From NCBI RefSeq assembly GCF_002161175.1, contig NZ_NFMA01000007.1, forward strand, positions 49,712 through 113,711: a stretch of DNA of 64,000 bases, written 5' to 3'. The translations under genes were made by a program, and so were the position numbers. The notes below the pieces were generated by a model that worked only from the letters and a program-made list of their open reading frames with translations, was not told the DNA's origin and did no database searches. The stretch's first letter is position 1. Each line of letters starts with the position of its first letter. This document shows positions 17,334 to 25,500 of the stretch, one piece after another. The stretch is from Flavonifractor sp. An100. GTDB taxonomy: Bacteria; Bacillota; Clostridia; Oscillospirales; Oscillospiraceae.

Positions 17334-18208
17334 GCAGACTACCCAAAGAGCCGGTCAAGCTGGTACCCGTTCCCTCCACCAATAAGATTCCCGAGCGCGA
17401 CATCGGCCAGAGCCCCATTCTGGAGTGCCGTCACCTGGGCATTGACTTCGGCGGCCTGGCGGCGGTGAAGGACTTCAACATGGCCATCGGCCGCACGGAG
17501 ATTGCCGGCCTCATCGGCCCCAACGGCGCGGGCAAGACCACCGTCTTCAACCTGCTGACCAAGGTCTACCAGCCCACCCGGGGCTCCATCCTCATCGACG
17601 GCCAGGAGACCTCCCGGATGAACACCGTCCAGGTCAACCGGGCCGGCATTGCCCGTACCTTCCAAAACATCCGCCTGTTTGACAAGCTCAGCGTGGAGGA
17701 CAACGTCAAGATTGGCCTCCACAATCAGATCCGCTACCCCATGTGGGACGGCATTCTCCGCCTGCCCAGCTACTGGAAGAAGGAGAAGCTGGCCCATGAG
17801 AGCGCCATGGAGCTGCTGTCCATCTTCGGCATGGAGGACCTGGCGGGCCACCAGGCCGGCTCCCTCCCCTACGGCGCCCAGCGCCGGCTGGAGATCGTCC
17901 GGGCCCTGGCCACCAACCCCTCTCTGTTGCTGCTGGACGAGCCCGCCGCCGGCATGAACCCCTCGGAGACCGCCGACCTGATGGAGAACATCGTCAAGAT
18001 TCGGGACACCTTCCACATCGCCATCCTGCTCATCGAGCACGATATGAACCTGGTCATGGGCATCTGCGAGGGCATCTGTGTGCTGAACTTCGGTCAGATC
18101 ATTGCCAAGGGCACCCCCGACGAGATCAAAAACAACCCGGTGGTCATTGAGGCCTACCTGGGCAAGGGCAACAAGGGCAACAAGGGCAACAAGAAAGGAG
18201 GCAAATAA
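17330..18208 (+). CDS. livG: Branched-chain amino acid ABC transporter ATPase
   Basis: Cytoplasmic ATPase subunit, 292 residues. It shows Walker A GPNGAGKT (63-70), the Q-loop in FQNIRLF, a family-specific signature LPYGAQRRLEI, Walker B LLLLDEP and the switch His in LLIEHDM. Its first 30 residues are an extension rich in Pro and Lys, and the C-terminus carries a Lys/Gly tail with three GNK repeats encoded by tandem 9-bp GGCAACAAG units (from about 18170), which is unusual for LivG and may be a slippage expansion. Confidence 0.94.
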   Translation: MSRLPKEPVKLVPVPSTNKIPERDIGQSPILECRHLGIDFGGLAAVKDFNMAIGRTEIAGLIGPNGAGKTTVFNLLTKVYQPTRGSILIDGQETSRMNTVQVNRAGIARTFQNIRLFDKLSVEDNVKIGLHNQIRYPMWDGILRLPSYWKKEKLAHESAMELLSIFGMEDLAGHQAGSLPYGAQRRLEIVRALATNPSLLLLDEPAAGMNPSETADLMENIVKIRDTFHIAILLIEHDMNLVMGICEGICVLNFGQIIAKGTPDEIKNNPVVIEAYLGKGNKGNKGNKKGGK

Positions 18209-18210
18209 TT

Positions 18211-18918
18211 ATGGCTATGCTCACCGTGGAGGACCTGAACGTCTATTACGGAGCCATCCACGCCATTAAAAATGTCTCCTTCTACGTGGATGAGGGGGAG
18301 ATCGTCACCCTCATCGGCGCCAACGGTGCGGGAAAAACCACCACTCTCCAGACCATCTCGGGCCTGCTGCGCAGCCGCACCGGCTCCATCATTTTCCAGG
18401 GGAAAAACATCAGCAACACCCACCCCCACCTGCTGGTAGGCCAGGGCCTGGCCCAGGTCCCTGAGGGCCGTCGAGTTTTTCTTCAGATGTCGGTGGAGGA
18501 AAACCTGGAGATGGGCGCCTTTACCCAGCCCTCCTCCGGAGTGGACCGGGACCTGGAAATGGTCTACGCCCAGTTCCCCCGGCTGAAGGAGCGCCGCCGC
18601 CAGGTGGCGGGCACCCTGTCTGGAGGCGAGCAGCAGATGCTGGCTATGGGCCGCGCTCTTATGTCTCATCCCAAGCTGCTGATGCTGGATGAGCCCTCCA
18701 TGGGTCTGGCCCCCATTCTGGTGGAGCAGATCTTCGACATCATCCGGGACCTGAACAAGCAGGGCTCCACCATCCTGCTGGTGGAGCAAAACGCTCAGAT
18801 GGCCCTGTCGGTCGCCCACCGGGGCTACGTGCTGGAGACCGGCAAGGTGGTCACCACCGGCACCGGGGCAGAGCTTTTGAAGGATGAGGCCGTGAAAAAG
18901 GCCTATCTGGGCGGCTGA
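18211..18918 (+). CDS. livF: Branched-chain amino acid ABC transporter ATPase
   Basis: The second ATPase subunit, 235 residues, normal length. Motifs are Walker A GANGAGKT (36-43), VPEGRRVF after the Q-loop, signature LSGGEQQML, Walker B LMLDEPSMGL and the switch His replaced by Gln in LLVEQNA, as is usual for LivF. It begins 2 bp after livG behind AAAGGAGG and is the last gene of the operon, followed by a strong terminator. Confidence 0.95.
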   Translation: MAMLTVEDLNVYYGAIHAIKNVSFYVDEGEIVTLIGANGAGKTTTLQTISGLLRSRTGSIIFQGKNISNTHPHLLVGQGLAQVPEGRRVFLQMSVEENLEMGAFTQPSSGVDRDLEMVYAQFPRLKERRRQVAGTLSGGEQQMLAMGRALMSHPKLLMLDEPSMGLAPILVEQIFDIIRDLNKQGSTILLVEQNAQMALSVAHRGYVLETGKVVTTGTGAELLKDEAVKKAYLGG

Positions 18919-18942
18919 TCTCCGCACATTCTCTCTAAAATT

Positions 18943-18982
18943 AAAAAAGAGCCGGACGGATGATTCCGTCCGGCTCTTTTTT
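18943..18982. terminator. Bidirectional terminator between livF and ptsI
   Basis: A6, then GAGCCGGACGGA-TGAT-TCCGTCCGGCTC, then T6 (18943-18982). It lies between convergent genes and is symmetric. Confidence 0.94.
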
Positions 18983-18988
18983 ATTCGC

Positions 18989-20731
18989 TTATCCTTTCTC
19001 TGCTCCAGCCATCCGCTCCCCCATATCCCGGCGGAGAAGCGCCAGCACCTCTTCCCCCTCCCCACAGTCCAGAGCCTTTCGGGCCAGCTCTTGGCAGTGG
19101 GGTGTGTCCAGGTGGGCCAGCACCGCCCGGATTCGAGGAATAGCCCGGGGCGCCATGGAAAATTCCCGCAACCCCATCCCCCAAAACAGAGGGAGCAGGA
19201 GGGGGTCGGCGGCCGCCTCTCCGCAGATTCCGCAGGGAATCCCCGCCTGACGGGCCGCCTGGGCCGTCATATTCATCAGCCGCAGCACAGCAGGGTGGCA
19301 GGGGGAATACAGGTGCTCCACTGCCGGATTGCCCCGCTCACAGGCCAGGGTGTACTGAACGAGATCATTGGTGCCAATGGAAAAGAAGTCCACCTCTTTG
19401 GCCAGACGGTGGGCCATCAGGGCAGCGGAGGGGATCTCCACCATGATTCCCACCCGGACAGGAGGAACAAAGGTCCCCTCCTCCTCCAGCTCCCTGCGGG
19501 CCAACTCCAACTGCCCCTTGGCCTGGCGCAGCTCCTCCAGCCCGGAGATCATGGGGAACAAAATGCCCAGATCCCCATAGCTGGCTGAGCGCAGCAGGGC
19601 CCGCAGCTGGGTACGGAACAGCTCTGGCTGTCTCAGGCACAGCCGAATGGCCCGGCAGCCCAGAAAGGGGTTGCGTTCCCGGTCCAGGGGCACGCTGGGC
19701 AGTTCCTTATCCCCGCCCATATCCAGCGTGCGAATATGCACCGGCCGGCCCTCCATCCCCTCCAGCGCCTCCCGGTAGGCTCGGAACTGGGCCTGCTCCC
19801 CCGGCAAGGCGGGACAGTCCAGATATAAAAACTCGCTGCGCAGCAGACCTACTCCCTCGGCCCCCGCTTGGAGGGCTAGGGCAGACTGTCCCTGCTCCCC
19901 GATGTTAGCATAGATATGCCCCTGTACCTGGTCGGCCGACCGGCTTTGGGCATAGCGGAAGACCTCCAGCCGGGCCTGTAGCTCCCGCTCCCAGTCCCGG
20001 CGCTGGACGAATCGCTCCCGCTCCTTCTCATCCAGGTCCGCGGTGACCGTCCCCTCATCGCCGTCCACCAGCACCTCCTGCCCCTCCCGGAGCAGCGTTT
20101 CAATACCCTTTAGTCCGCACACAGAGGGAATGCCTCGGCTGCGGGTGATGATGCCCACATGGGAGGAATAGCCTCCCTTTTGGGTCACAATGGCACACAC
20201 ATGGTCCAGATCCAGGCGCACGGTATCGGAGGGGGAGAGCTCCTTGACCACCACCACCGTTCCGGGTGGCAGCTGGTCCCAGCGGTCGTCCGGGTCCTCC
20301 AGGACACAGTCCAGCAGACGGCGGCGGATATCCTCCGCGTCCCCCGCCCGCTGCCGCATATAGCTATCCTCCAGGGAGCGAAAGGACTGGGCAATTTCCC
20401 CCAGTACCTTATCAATGGCCTGGGCCATATTCAGCCCCTCCTGGGTGATGGCCCGCTCAATGGGCTGCTCCACCGACTCCCGGTCCTGGAGGAAGGCCAG
20501 CTGGGTATCCAAAATCCCAGCCTCCTCCGCCCCCATCTGCTTGAACGCCCGGCGGCCCAGGGACCGCGTCTCCTCCACCGCCTGGGCATAGCACCGCCGA
20601 AACCGCTCTGCCTCCTCCGCCCGGTCGGCGGGCGGCTGCTGGGGCAGGGCGGCACGGGACCGGCACAGCAGCTTGACCCGTCCCAGCGCAGCACCGGGGG
20701 AGACTGGAGTGCCCTGATAAACCTTTGCCAT
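18989..20731 (-). CDS. ptsI: PTS enzyme I (phosphoenolpyruvate-protein phosphotransferase)
   Basis: Transfers phosphate from PEP to HPr, the first step of PTS sugar uptake; cytosolic. The 580 residues have the N-terminal HPr-binding/swivel domain with the active His at 191 in GGYSSHVGIITR (His189 in E. coli), the central PEP-utiliser domain, and a C-terminal TIM barrel with LRSEFLYLD, IGTNDLVQYTLA and the late Cys in CGICGEAAAD. I use ATG 20731, with GAGGTGA upstream; a GTG three codons earlier is possible. No HPr or EII gene is nearby, so its partners are elsewhere. A leftward gene by itself, just after the transketolase terminator. Confidence 0.93.
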   Translation of the reverse strand: MAKVYQGTPVSPGAALGRVKLLCRSRAALPQQPPADRAEEAERFRRCYAQAVEETRSLGRRAFKQMGAEEAGILDTQLAFLQDRESVEQPIERAITQEGLNMAQAIDKVLGEIAQSFRSLEDSYMRQRAGDAEDIRRRLLDCVLEDPDDRWDQLPPGTVVVVKELSPSDTVRLDLDHVCAIVTQKGGYSSHVGIITRSRGIPSVCGLKGIETLLREGQEVLVDGDEGTVTADLDEKERERFVQRRDWERELQARLEVFRYAQSRSADQVQGHIYANIGEQGQSALALQAGAEGVGLLRSEFLYLDCPALPGEQAQFRAYREALEGMEGRPVHIRTLDMGGDKELPSVPLDRERNPFLGCRAIRLCLRQPELFRTQLRALLRSASYGDLGILFPMISGLEELRQAKGQLELARRELEEEGTFVPPVRVGIMVEIPSAALMAHRLAKEVDFFSIGTNDLVQYTLACERGNPAVEHLYSPCHPAVLRLMNMTAQAARQAGIPCGICGEAAADPLLLPLFWGMGLREFSMAPRAIPRIRAVLAHLDTPHCQELARKALDCGEGEEVLALLRRDMGERMAGAEKG

Positions 20732-20774
20732 GTCTCTCACCTCGTCCCTTCCCTGATCCCGTAACCCTATGAAT

Positions 20775-20811
20775 CAAAAAAGGGACTGCCGCAGCAACCG
20801 CGGCAGCCCCT
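20775..20811 (-). terminator. Terminator of the transketolase operon
   Basis: Leftward: GGGGCTGCCGCG pairs with the CTGCGGCAGTCCC region around a short loop, followed by T6. It separates the transketolase genes from ptsI. Confidence 0.85.
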
Positions 20812-20817
20812 CCTGTT

Positions 20818-21762
20818 TTATTTCCCGCAGAAGTCCTTTGCCACTTCCACAATATGGTCGGCGCACAGCCCAAACTGCTTGAGCAGGGCGGCGGCGGGGC
20901 CGGAGTGGCCAAACTCGTCGTTGACGCCGATGCGCCGCACCGGGGTGGGGCACTTCTCGCTGAGCACCCCGCATACGGCCTCGCCCAGGCCGCCCAGGAT
21001 GGAGTGCTCCTCACAGGTGATGATCTTGCCGCACTCCTGGGCGGCCTTCAGCACCAGCTCCTCGTCCAGGGGCTTAATGGTGGCCATGTTGATGATCCGG
21101 GCGGAGATCCCGGCCTCGGCCAGGGCCTTGCCCGCCTCAATGGCCTCCGCCACCATCAGGCCGTTAGCGATGATGGCCACGTCGGAGCCGTCCTGCAGCA
21201 CTTCGCCCTTGCCAATCTGGAAGGAGTAGCCCTCCTCCTGATGGAAAACAGGAACGGCAGCACGGCCAAAGCGCATGTACACCGGGCCCACATACTCATA
21301 GGCGGCCCGCACCATGGCCCGGGCCTCCACGTCGTCGGCGGGGGACATGACCACCATGCCGGGGATGGAACGCATGAGGGCAAAGTCCTCACAGCACTGG
21401 TGGGAGGCGCCGTCCTCGCCCACGGAGATACCGCCGTGGGTGGCGCCGATCTTCACATTCAGGTGGGGGTAGCCCACAGAGTTGCGCACCTGCTCAAAGG
21501 CGCGCCCGGCGGCGAACATGGCAAAGCTGGAGGCGAAGGGCACCAGTCCCATGGTGGAGGCGCCGGCCGCCACAGCGATCATGTTGCTCTCGGCGATGCC
21601 GCAGTTGAAGTGGCGGTCGGGGAAGGCCTTCTTAAAAATCCCGGTCTTGGTGGCGCCCGCCAGATCGGCGTCAAACACGATCAGGTTGTCGTGCTCCTGG
21701 GCCAGCTCCTTCAGGGCGTTTCCGTAGCTGTCCCGGGTGGCAATTTTCTTCACATCTGCCAT
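20818..21762 (-). CDS. Transketolase, C-terminal subunit
   Basis: The pyrimidine-binding and C-terminal half of a split transketolase, 314 residues. It transfers two-carbon units between sugar phosphates in the pentose phosphate pathway as a heteromer with the next gene. Features are the catalytic Glu region in FNCGIAESNMIAVAAG, the GGISVGEDGASHQCCEDFALM segment (cut here as GGISVGEDGASHQ), and a C-terminal swivel domain (about 190-310) with GKIITCEEHSILGGLGEAV. It starts 1 bp after the N-terminal subunit gene, so the two are coupled. Split transketolases are common in Firmicutes and archaea. Confidence 0.92.
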   Translation of the reverse strand: MADVKKIATRDSYGNALKELAQEHDNLIVFDADLAGATKTGIFKKAFPDRHFNCGIAESNMIAVAAGASTMGLVPFASSFAMFAAGRAFEQVRNSVGYPHLNVKIGATHGGISVGEDGASHQCCEDFALMRSIPGMVVMSPADDVEARAMVRAAYEYVGPVYMRFGRAAVPVFHQEEGYSFQIGKGEVLQDGSDVAIIANGLMVAEAIEAGKALAEAGISARIINMATIKPLDEELVLKAAQECGKIITCEEHSILGGLGEAVCGVLSEKCPTPVRRIGVNDEFGHSGPAAALLKQFGLCADHIVEVAKDFCGK

Positions 21763-21763
21763 C

Positions 21764-22609
21764 TTACATCCCCTCCACTTCTGCCAGCTGAGCCTTCAGC
21801 TCCGCCATGGCCTGGGCGTATTCCTCATCGTTGGGGGCCTTGCCGTGCCAGCCGGCCTGGTCCTCCATGTAGCTGACGCCCTTGCCCTTGGTGGTCTTCA
21901 TGACAATGGCAAAGGGGCAGCCCTTGGTCCCGCGGGCCAGAGTAAAGGCCGCCTCCAGCTGGTCAAAGTCGTGGCCGTCGATCTCCGCCACCCGGAAGCC
22001 GAAGGCGCGCAGCTTCTCCGCAATGGGATAGGGAGACATGACGTCGGCCACCCGGCCGTCGATCTGCAGGCCGTTGTTGTCAATGATGGCGCAGAAGTTG
22101 TCCAGCTTATAGTGGTGGGCAAACATAAAGGCCTCCCACACCTGGCCCTCCTGAATTTCGCCGTCACCCAGCAGGGTATAGACCCGGCAGCTCTTGCCCT
22201 GGTACTTGGCGGCCAGCGCCATACCAGCTGCGGCAGACACGCCCTGGCCCAAGGAGCCGGTGGACATGTCCACACCGGGTGTCTCATTCATATTGGGGTG
22301 GCCCTGGAGATGGCTGCCGATGTGGCGCAGGGTCAGCAGGTCACTCTCAGGGAAGAAGCCCCGCTGAGCTAGAGCGGCATACAGGCCGGGGGCGGTGTGT
22401 CCCTTGGAGAGGACGAACCGGTCCCGGTCCTCCCACTTGGGGTTGCTGGGGTCCACGTTCAGCTCCTTGCAGTACAGGTAAGTAAACAGGTCCGCGGCGG
22501 ACAAGCTGCCCCCCGGATGCCCGGCCTTCGCCGCATGGGTCCCTTCGATGACTCCCATACGCACCTTACAGGCCGTAGCCATCAGTTGCTTTTTTTCGTT
22601 GGTTGTCAT
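21764..22609 (-). CDS. Transketolase, N-terminal subunit
   Basis: The thiamine-diphosphate-binding half of the split transketolase, 281 residues. It shows the early His in GTHAAKAGHPGGSLSAAD, the GHTAPGLYAAL loop, and the ThDP motif GDGEIQEGQVWEA...NNGLQ (GDG to NN). The ATG at 22609 has AAAAGGAG 6 bp upstream. The frame stays open upstream through the tRNA gene, but that extension is not protein-coding. A promoter and a dyad precede it. Confidence 0.93.
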   Translation of the reverse strand: MTTNEKKQLMATACKVRMGVIEGTHAAKAGHPGGSLSAADLFTYLYCKELNVDPSNPKWEDRDRFVLSKGHTAPGLYAALAQRGFFPESDLLTLRHIGSHLQGHPNMNETPGVDMSTGSLGQGVSAAAGMALAAKYQGKSCRVYTLLGDGEIQEGQVWEAFMFAHHYKLDNFCAIIDNNGLQIDGRVADVMSPYPIAEKLRAFGFRVAEIDGHDFDQLEAAFTLARGTKGCPFAIVMKTTKGKGVSYMEDQAGWHGKAPNDEEYAQAMAELKAQLAEVEGM

Positions 22610-22637
22610 AGCGTGCTCCTTTTCACAGTTGTTCAGC

Positions 22638-22656
22638 ACTGCAGCGGTACTGCAGT
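22638..22656. promoter_or_regulatory. Dyad in the transketolase leader
   Basis: ACTGCAG-CGGTA-CTGCAGT, a perfect 7-bp inverted repeat beginning about 17 nt after the predicted transcription start and ending near the ribosome site. It could be a repressor site or an RNA hairpin. Confidence 0.45.
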
Positions 22657-22679
22657 CCTGCCAGGTTTCCTTGGGTATT

Positions 22680-22708
22680 ATTATAAAACACACCTTGGCA
22701 AAGTGCAA
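22680..22708 (-). promoter_or_regulatory. Promoter of the transketolase genes
   Basis: Leftward TTGCAC (22703-22708), 17-bp spacer, TATAAT (22680-22685). Confidence 0.75.
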
Positions 22709-22782
22709 GAACCTCTCCGACCTTTTCCCGCCTCTCCATGTCCTTCTTGTAGCCGTCTTCCCCATTTCACTACTCCTGAGTA

Positions 22783-22821
22783 GAAAAACACCGGAGCAAG
22801 CGTGACATCGCTTACTCCGGC
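22783..22821 (-). terminator. Terminator of tRNA-Thr
   Basis: Leftward CGGAGTAAGCG and CGCTTGCTCCG form an 11-bp stem with one G-T pair, followed by GTGTTTTTC, directly after the tRNA 3' end. Confidence 0.82.
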
Positions 22822-22822
22822 G

Positions 22823-22897
22823 TGGAGCTACTGGTGGGAATCGAACCCACAACCCCATCATTACGAGTGATGTGCTCTGCCATTGAGCCACAGTAGC
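22823..22897 (-). tRNA. tRNA-Thr (anticodon CGT)
   Basis: A 75-nt cloverleaf: acceptor GCTACTG/CAGTAGC, D arm GCTC/GAGC, anticodon stem CATCA/TGATG around loop CTCGTAA giving anticodon CGT (reads ACG), T arm GTGGG-TTCGATT-CCCAC, discriminator T and encoded CCA. It has its own promoter and terminator. Confidence 0.96.
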
Positions 22898-22926
22898 TTA
22901 TTCATTTTGGGGGACGGCTGGATATT

Positions 22927-22955
22927 ATTATATCCGGTAACGCCCCGCTCGTCAA
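22927..22955 (-). promoter_or_regulatory. Promoter of tRNA-Thr
   Basis: Leftward TTGACG (22950-22955), 17-bp spacer, TATAAT (22927-22932), about 30 bp before the tRNA 5' end. Confidence 0.82.
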
Positions 22956-23015
22956 GAGCGAATGGCCCTTTTTCCCTGTTCCCAGGGACTCCGGCCCTGC
23001 CGCCCCCGGAAGGAA

Positions 23016-23042
23016 AGGGACGGCGCTCCCCGCGCCGTCCCT
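23016..23042 (-). terminator. Stem-loop ending the exopolysaccharide operon
   Basis: AGGGACGGCGC (23016-23026) pairs perfectly with GCGCCGTCCCT (23032-23042). In the leftward direction only a short T-rich stretch follows, so termination may be partial. Confidence 0.68.
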
Positions 23043-23052
23043 CTTCTTTTCC

Positions 23053-25479
23053 TCAAGATTCCGTCTGCACGCCTTCCAGCACCAGACTGAGCAAATCGTA
23101 GGCGTTCTGACCGCTCAGGCCCGTGCTCTGAGCCTGGCGGGCGCCATCCAGCAGCAGCTGGTTCTCCTCTGTCAGGGAGATCTCCTCCATCCGCCCCACA
23201 TTCATCTCGTCCAGCCATTCTCCGGTCTGGCACACGCCGGAGATATACTCCTCCATGTGCTCCCCGGTCAGCTGGGCAAAGGCCTGACGGTAGAGGTTAA
23301 AAATGCTGTTCCAGGCGTCGGTGTTGGACGCCTCCTGCTTCAATCCCACCCAAGTGGCCTGGAAATACTCCGGCAGCTGTCCCATGGGCAGATAGTAGTA
23401 GGCAGCGGCGTAGTAGCAGGCGTCAAACTCCTCCTTGGCCATCAGATCCTGGGCGCAGCGGGTGGCAACCCCTGTCTGCCCGGTTTGGAGGGCGTTGGCC
23501 ATGCGGTTTACTTTGTAGGTGGTGTCATCGTAGACCTCCAGGAAATCCACCATACCCATCTTGTCCACAAATTGCTCCGGCGTCAGGTTGCCCGCCTGGG
23601 TGAGACCGGCAAACTGGTAGGCCGCCGCAATGCTGCCCGCCTGGAGCAGGGTAAAGAGCACCGTCACTCCGCAGACCGCCGCAGCGGTCCCCCGCTGCTT
23701 TGCCTGGCTGACCCGGATTTCGGGGTCGGAATTGTGGATAATCAGGGCGGCAAACAGGGTAAAGACCACTACCTGGTACATCTGGGTGGACCAGACCACC
23801 TCCGTGAGGGAGTGGCTGATCATCATGGCCAGACAGGCAGCCAGCATGGGCAGCAGGGGGTCCCGGTCCCACTTCCAGCGCTTTACCAGCGTCCAGATGG
23901 CTCCGCCCAGCAAAAACAGGAAGGCGGCCAGGCCCAGCATGCCCGCCTCATCCATAATCTGGATCAAGTGGTTGTGGATATATTTGGATTCATAGTAGAA
24001 GCTCTGCACCGCCGTCAGTTGGCCTTCCACGCCTCCGGCGCCCCAGCCGATGAAGGGGCTCTGGCTCCACAGCTTTAAGCCGTCCCGAAAGAAGACCAGG
24101 CGCTGGATAAAGTTCTGGTTGGCCCACAGGGCCTGGAGACGGTTGGCGGCAAAGCCGGGGAGCAAGGGATAGCCCAGAGGCACCTTGGTGCCGCCGGAGA
24201 GAATGACCTGGTCCAGGTCCCCCTCCCCCCGCATCTCAAACCACACCACACGGGACCCCTGGGGGACGGTAAAGGTAGCCTCGGCCAGATCTCCGGTGTA
24301 CAGCTGGGTCTGGGTGTGCATCATCAGCTCCTGCTCATTCTGGCTGTAAACACGCACCTGGACGGGGTTTTCCCAGCTCATCTCCTCCACCTGGTACTCG
24401 CCGGGCTCCAGAGCCACCGCCCGGGACAGGGTGGTCCCCGCGGTCAGGGTGGTACCGCCGGTGATGTTCATGGCGGCCACCGCGTAGACCAACATCAGCG
24501 CAATCAGCCCTCCAATGGCGATGCCCACAGCCTTCCCCTTGCTAGCCATGGCGGCAGCCAGGGGAAGGTCCACAAAGCGGTCCAGGGCCCAGATGGCCAG
24601 GCCGCACACCGGGGCCAGCGCCACAGGCAGCAGAGCTCCGGCTCCCGTCTTCCCCAGCATGGGATAGGCCACGAAGGCACACACCAGGGTGACCAGTACC
24701 GACTCTACCATCAGGAAAAACAGGCGCAGCCGTCCTTCTTTTCCCACGCACACCAGGTACACCAGACAGGTCACTGCAAAGGCTCCCATAGCGCCCATAC
24801 TGAAGGAGAGGAAGAAGGCCAGGGCCTGAATGCCCAGGGTCAGACCGGCCAGCAGGCGGCCCTTCTCCTTCTCCTCGTTCTGGAGGAGGTACAGGGACAG
24901 GATCAAACCAAAGGCCAGCATACCGGCGGAGACATTGGCGTTGGAGTAAATACCGGTAATACGAACGCCCACCTCGTAGCCCATGGTGGCGGGATCATAG
25001 AGGGAGGCGAACAGGCCCATCAGCTTGGAAAGCAGGCCGCTGAGCACCTTCCAGGAGGAGGCGTCAATGCACAGCAGGCCCACCAGGGCCAGCACCCCGT
25101 TCAGGCTCCACAGCAGCCCCCGCACCCCGGTCTTCCGTACCCGGGCCAGGACCAGCCCAAACAGGGCCAGCGCCACCAGGGCCTTGATGCTCTCCTCCCT
25201 GGCATAGGCCCCAAAGTGGGACCACAGTCCGGAGCACAGGTACAAGGCGCTGTACACCACCACACCGGCCGTGAGCAGGCTGGCCCGCTGCCCCAGCAGG
25301 GCCATAGGCTCCCGTCCCACGGCCAGAATCAGGGCCACTACCACAAAGGCCACGGCAAACTGTCCGCTGATGGCGGTCACCGTTAAAAATAAGATCAGCG
25401 GCAGGATCACAGGGAACCAATTGCCGCGGCGGTCCTGCACCACCGCCATCCTCTGTCCTCGCTTTCGGCTCTCACCCAA
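23053..25479 (-). CDS. O-antigen ligase/polymerase-like membrane protein
   Basis: A large integral membrane protein, 808 residues, with about ten transmembrane helices in residues 20-330 and 440-620 and a C-terminal soluble region (about 640-808) with helical repeats resembling TPR. The long extracytoplasmic loop and the motif SKYIHNHLIQIMDEAGMLG match the Wzy_C domain of O-antigen ligases and polymerases, so it probably polymerises or attaches a surface glycan. It ends a leftward operon with a sugar transferase and a glycosyltransferase. I use the TTG at 25479 because AAGGAG lies 9 bp upstream; an ATG ten codons later (25449) is the alternative. Confidence 0.78.
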   Translation of the reverse strand: MGESRKRGQRMAVVQDRRGNWFPVILPLILFLTVTAISGQFAVAFVVVALILAVGREPMALLGQRASLLTAGVVVYSALYLCSGLWSHFGAYAREESIKALVALALFGLVLARVRKTGVRGLLWSLNGVLALVGLLCIDASSWKVLSGLLSKLMGLFASLYDPATMGYEVGVRITGIYSNANVSAGMLAFGLILSLYLLQNEEKEKGRLLAGLTLGIQALAFFLSFSMGAMGAFAVTCLVYLVCVGKEGRLRLFFLMVESVLVTLVCAFVAYPMLGKTGAGALLPVALAPVCGLAIWALDRFVDLPLAAAMASKGKAVGIAIGGLIALMLVYAVAAMNITGGTTLTAGTTLSRAVALEPGEYQVEEMSWENPVQVRVYSQNEQELMMHTQTQLYTGDLAEATFTVPQGSRVVWFEMRGEGDLDQVILSGGTKVPLGYPLLPGFAANRLQALWANQNFIQRLVFFRDGLKLWSQSPFIGWGAGGVEGQLTAVQSFYYESKYIHNHLIQIMDEAGMLGLAAFLFLLGGAIWTLVKRWKWDRDPLLPMLAACLAMMISHSLTEVVWSTQMYQVVVFTLFAALIIHNSDPEIRVSQAKQRGTAAAVCGVTVLFTLLQAGSIAAAYQFAGLTQAGNLTPEQFVDKMGMVDFLEVYDDTTYKVNRMANALQTGQTGVATRCAQDLMAKEEFDACYYAAAYYYLPMGQLPEYFQATWVGLKQEASNTDAWNSIFNLYRQAFAQLTGEHMEEYISGVCQTGEWLDEMNVGRMEEISLTEENQLLLDGARQAQSTGLSGQNAYDLLSLVLEGVQTES

Positions 25480-25500
25480 AATCGTTCACTCCTTTTGCGT

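Noticed and set aside
22610..22891. N-terminal extension of the transketolase frame
   Set aside because: It reads through the promoter and the tRNA-Thr gene (the typical MAQWQST translation of a tRNA); the ATG at 22609 has a good ribosome site.
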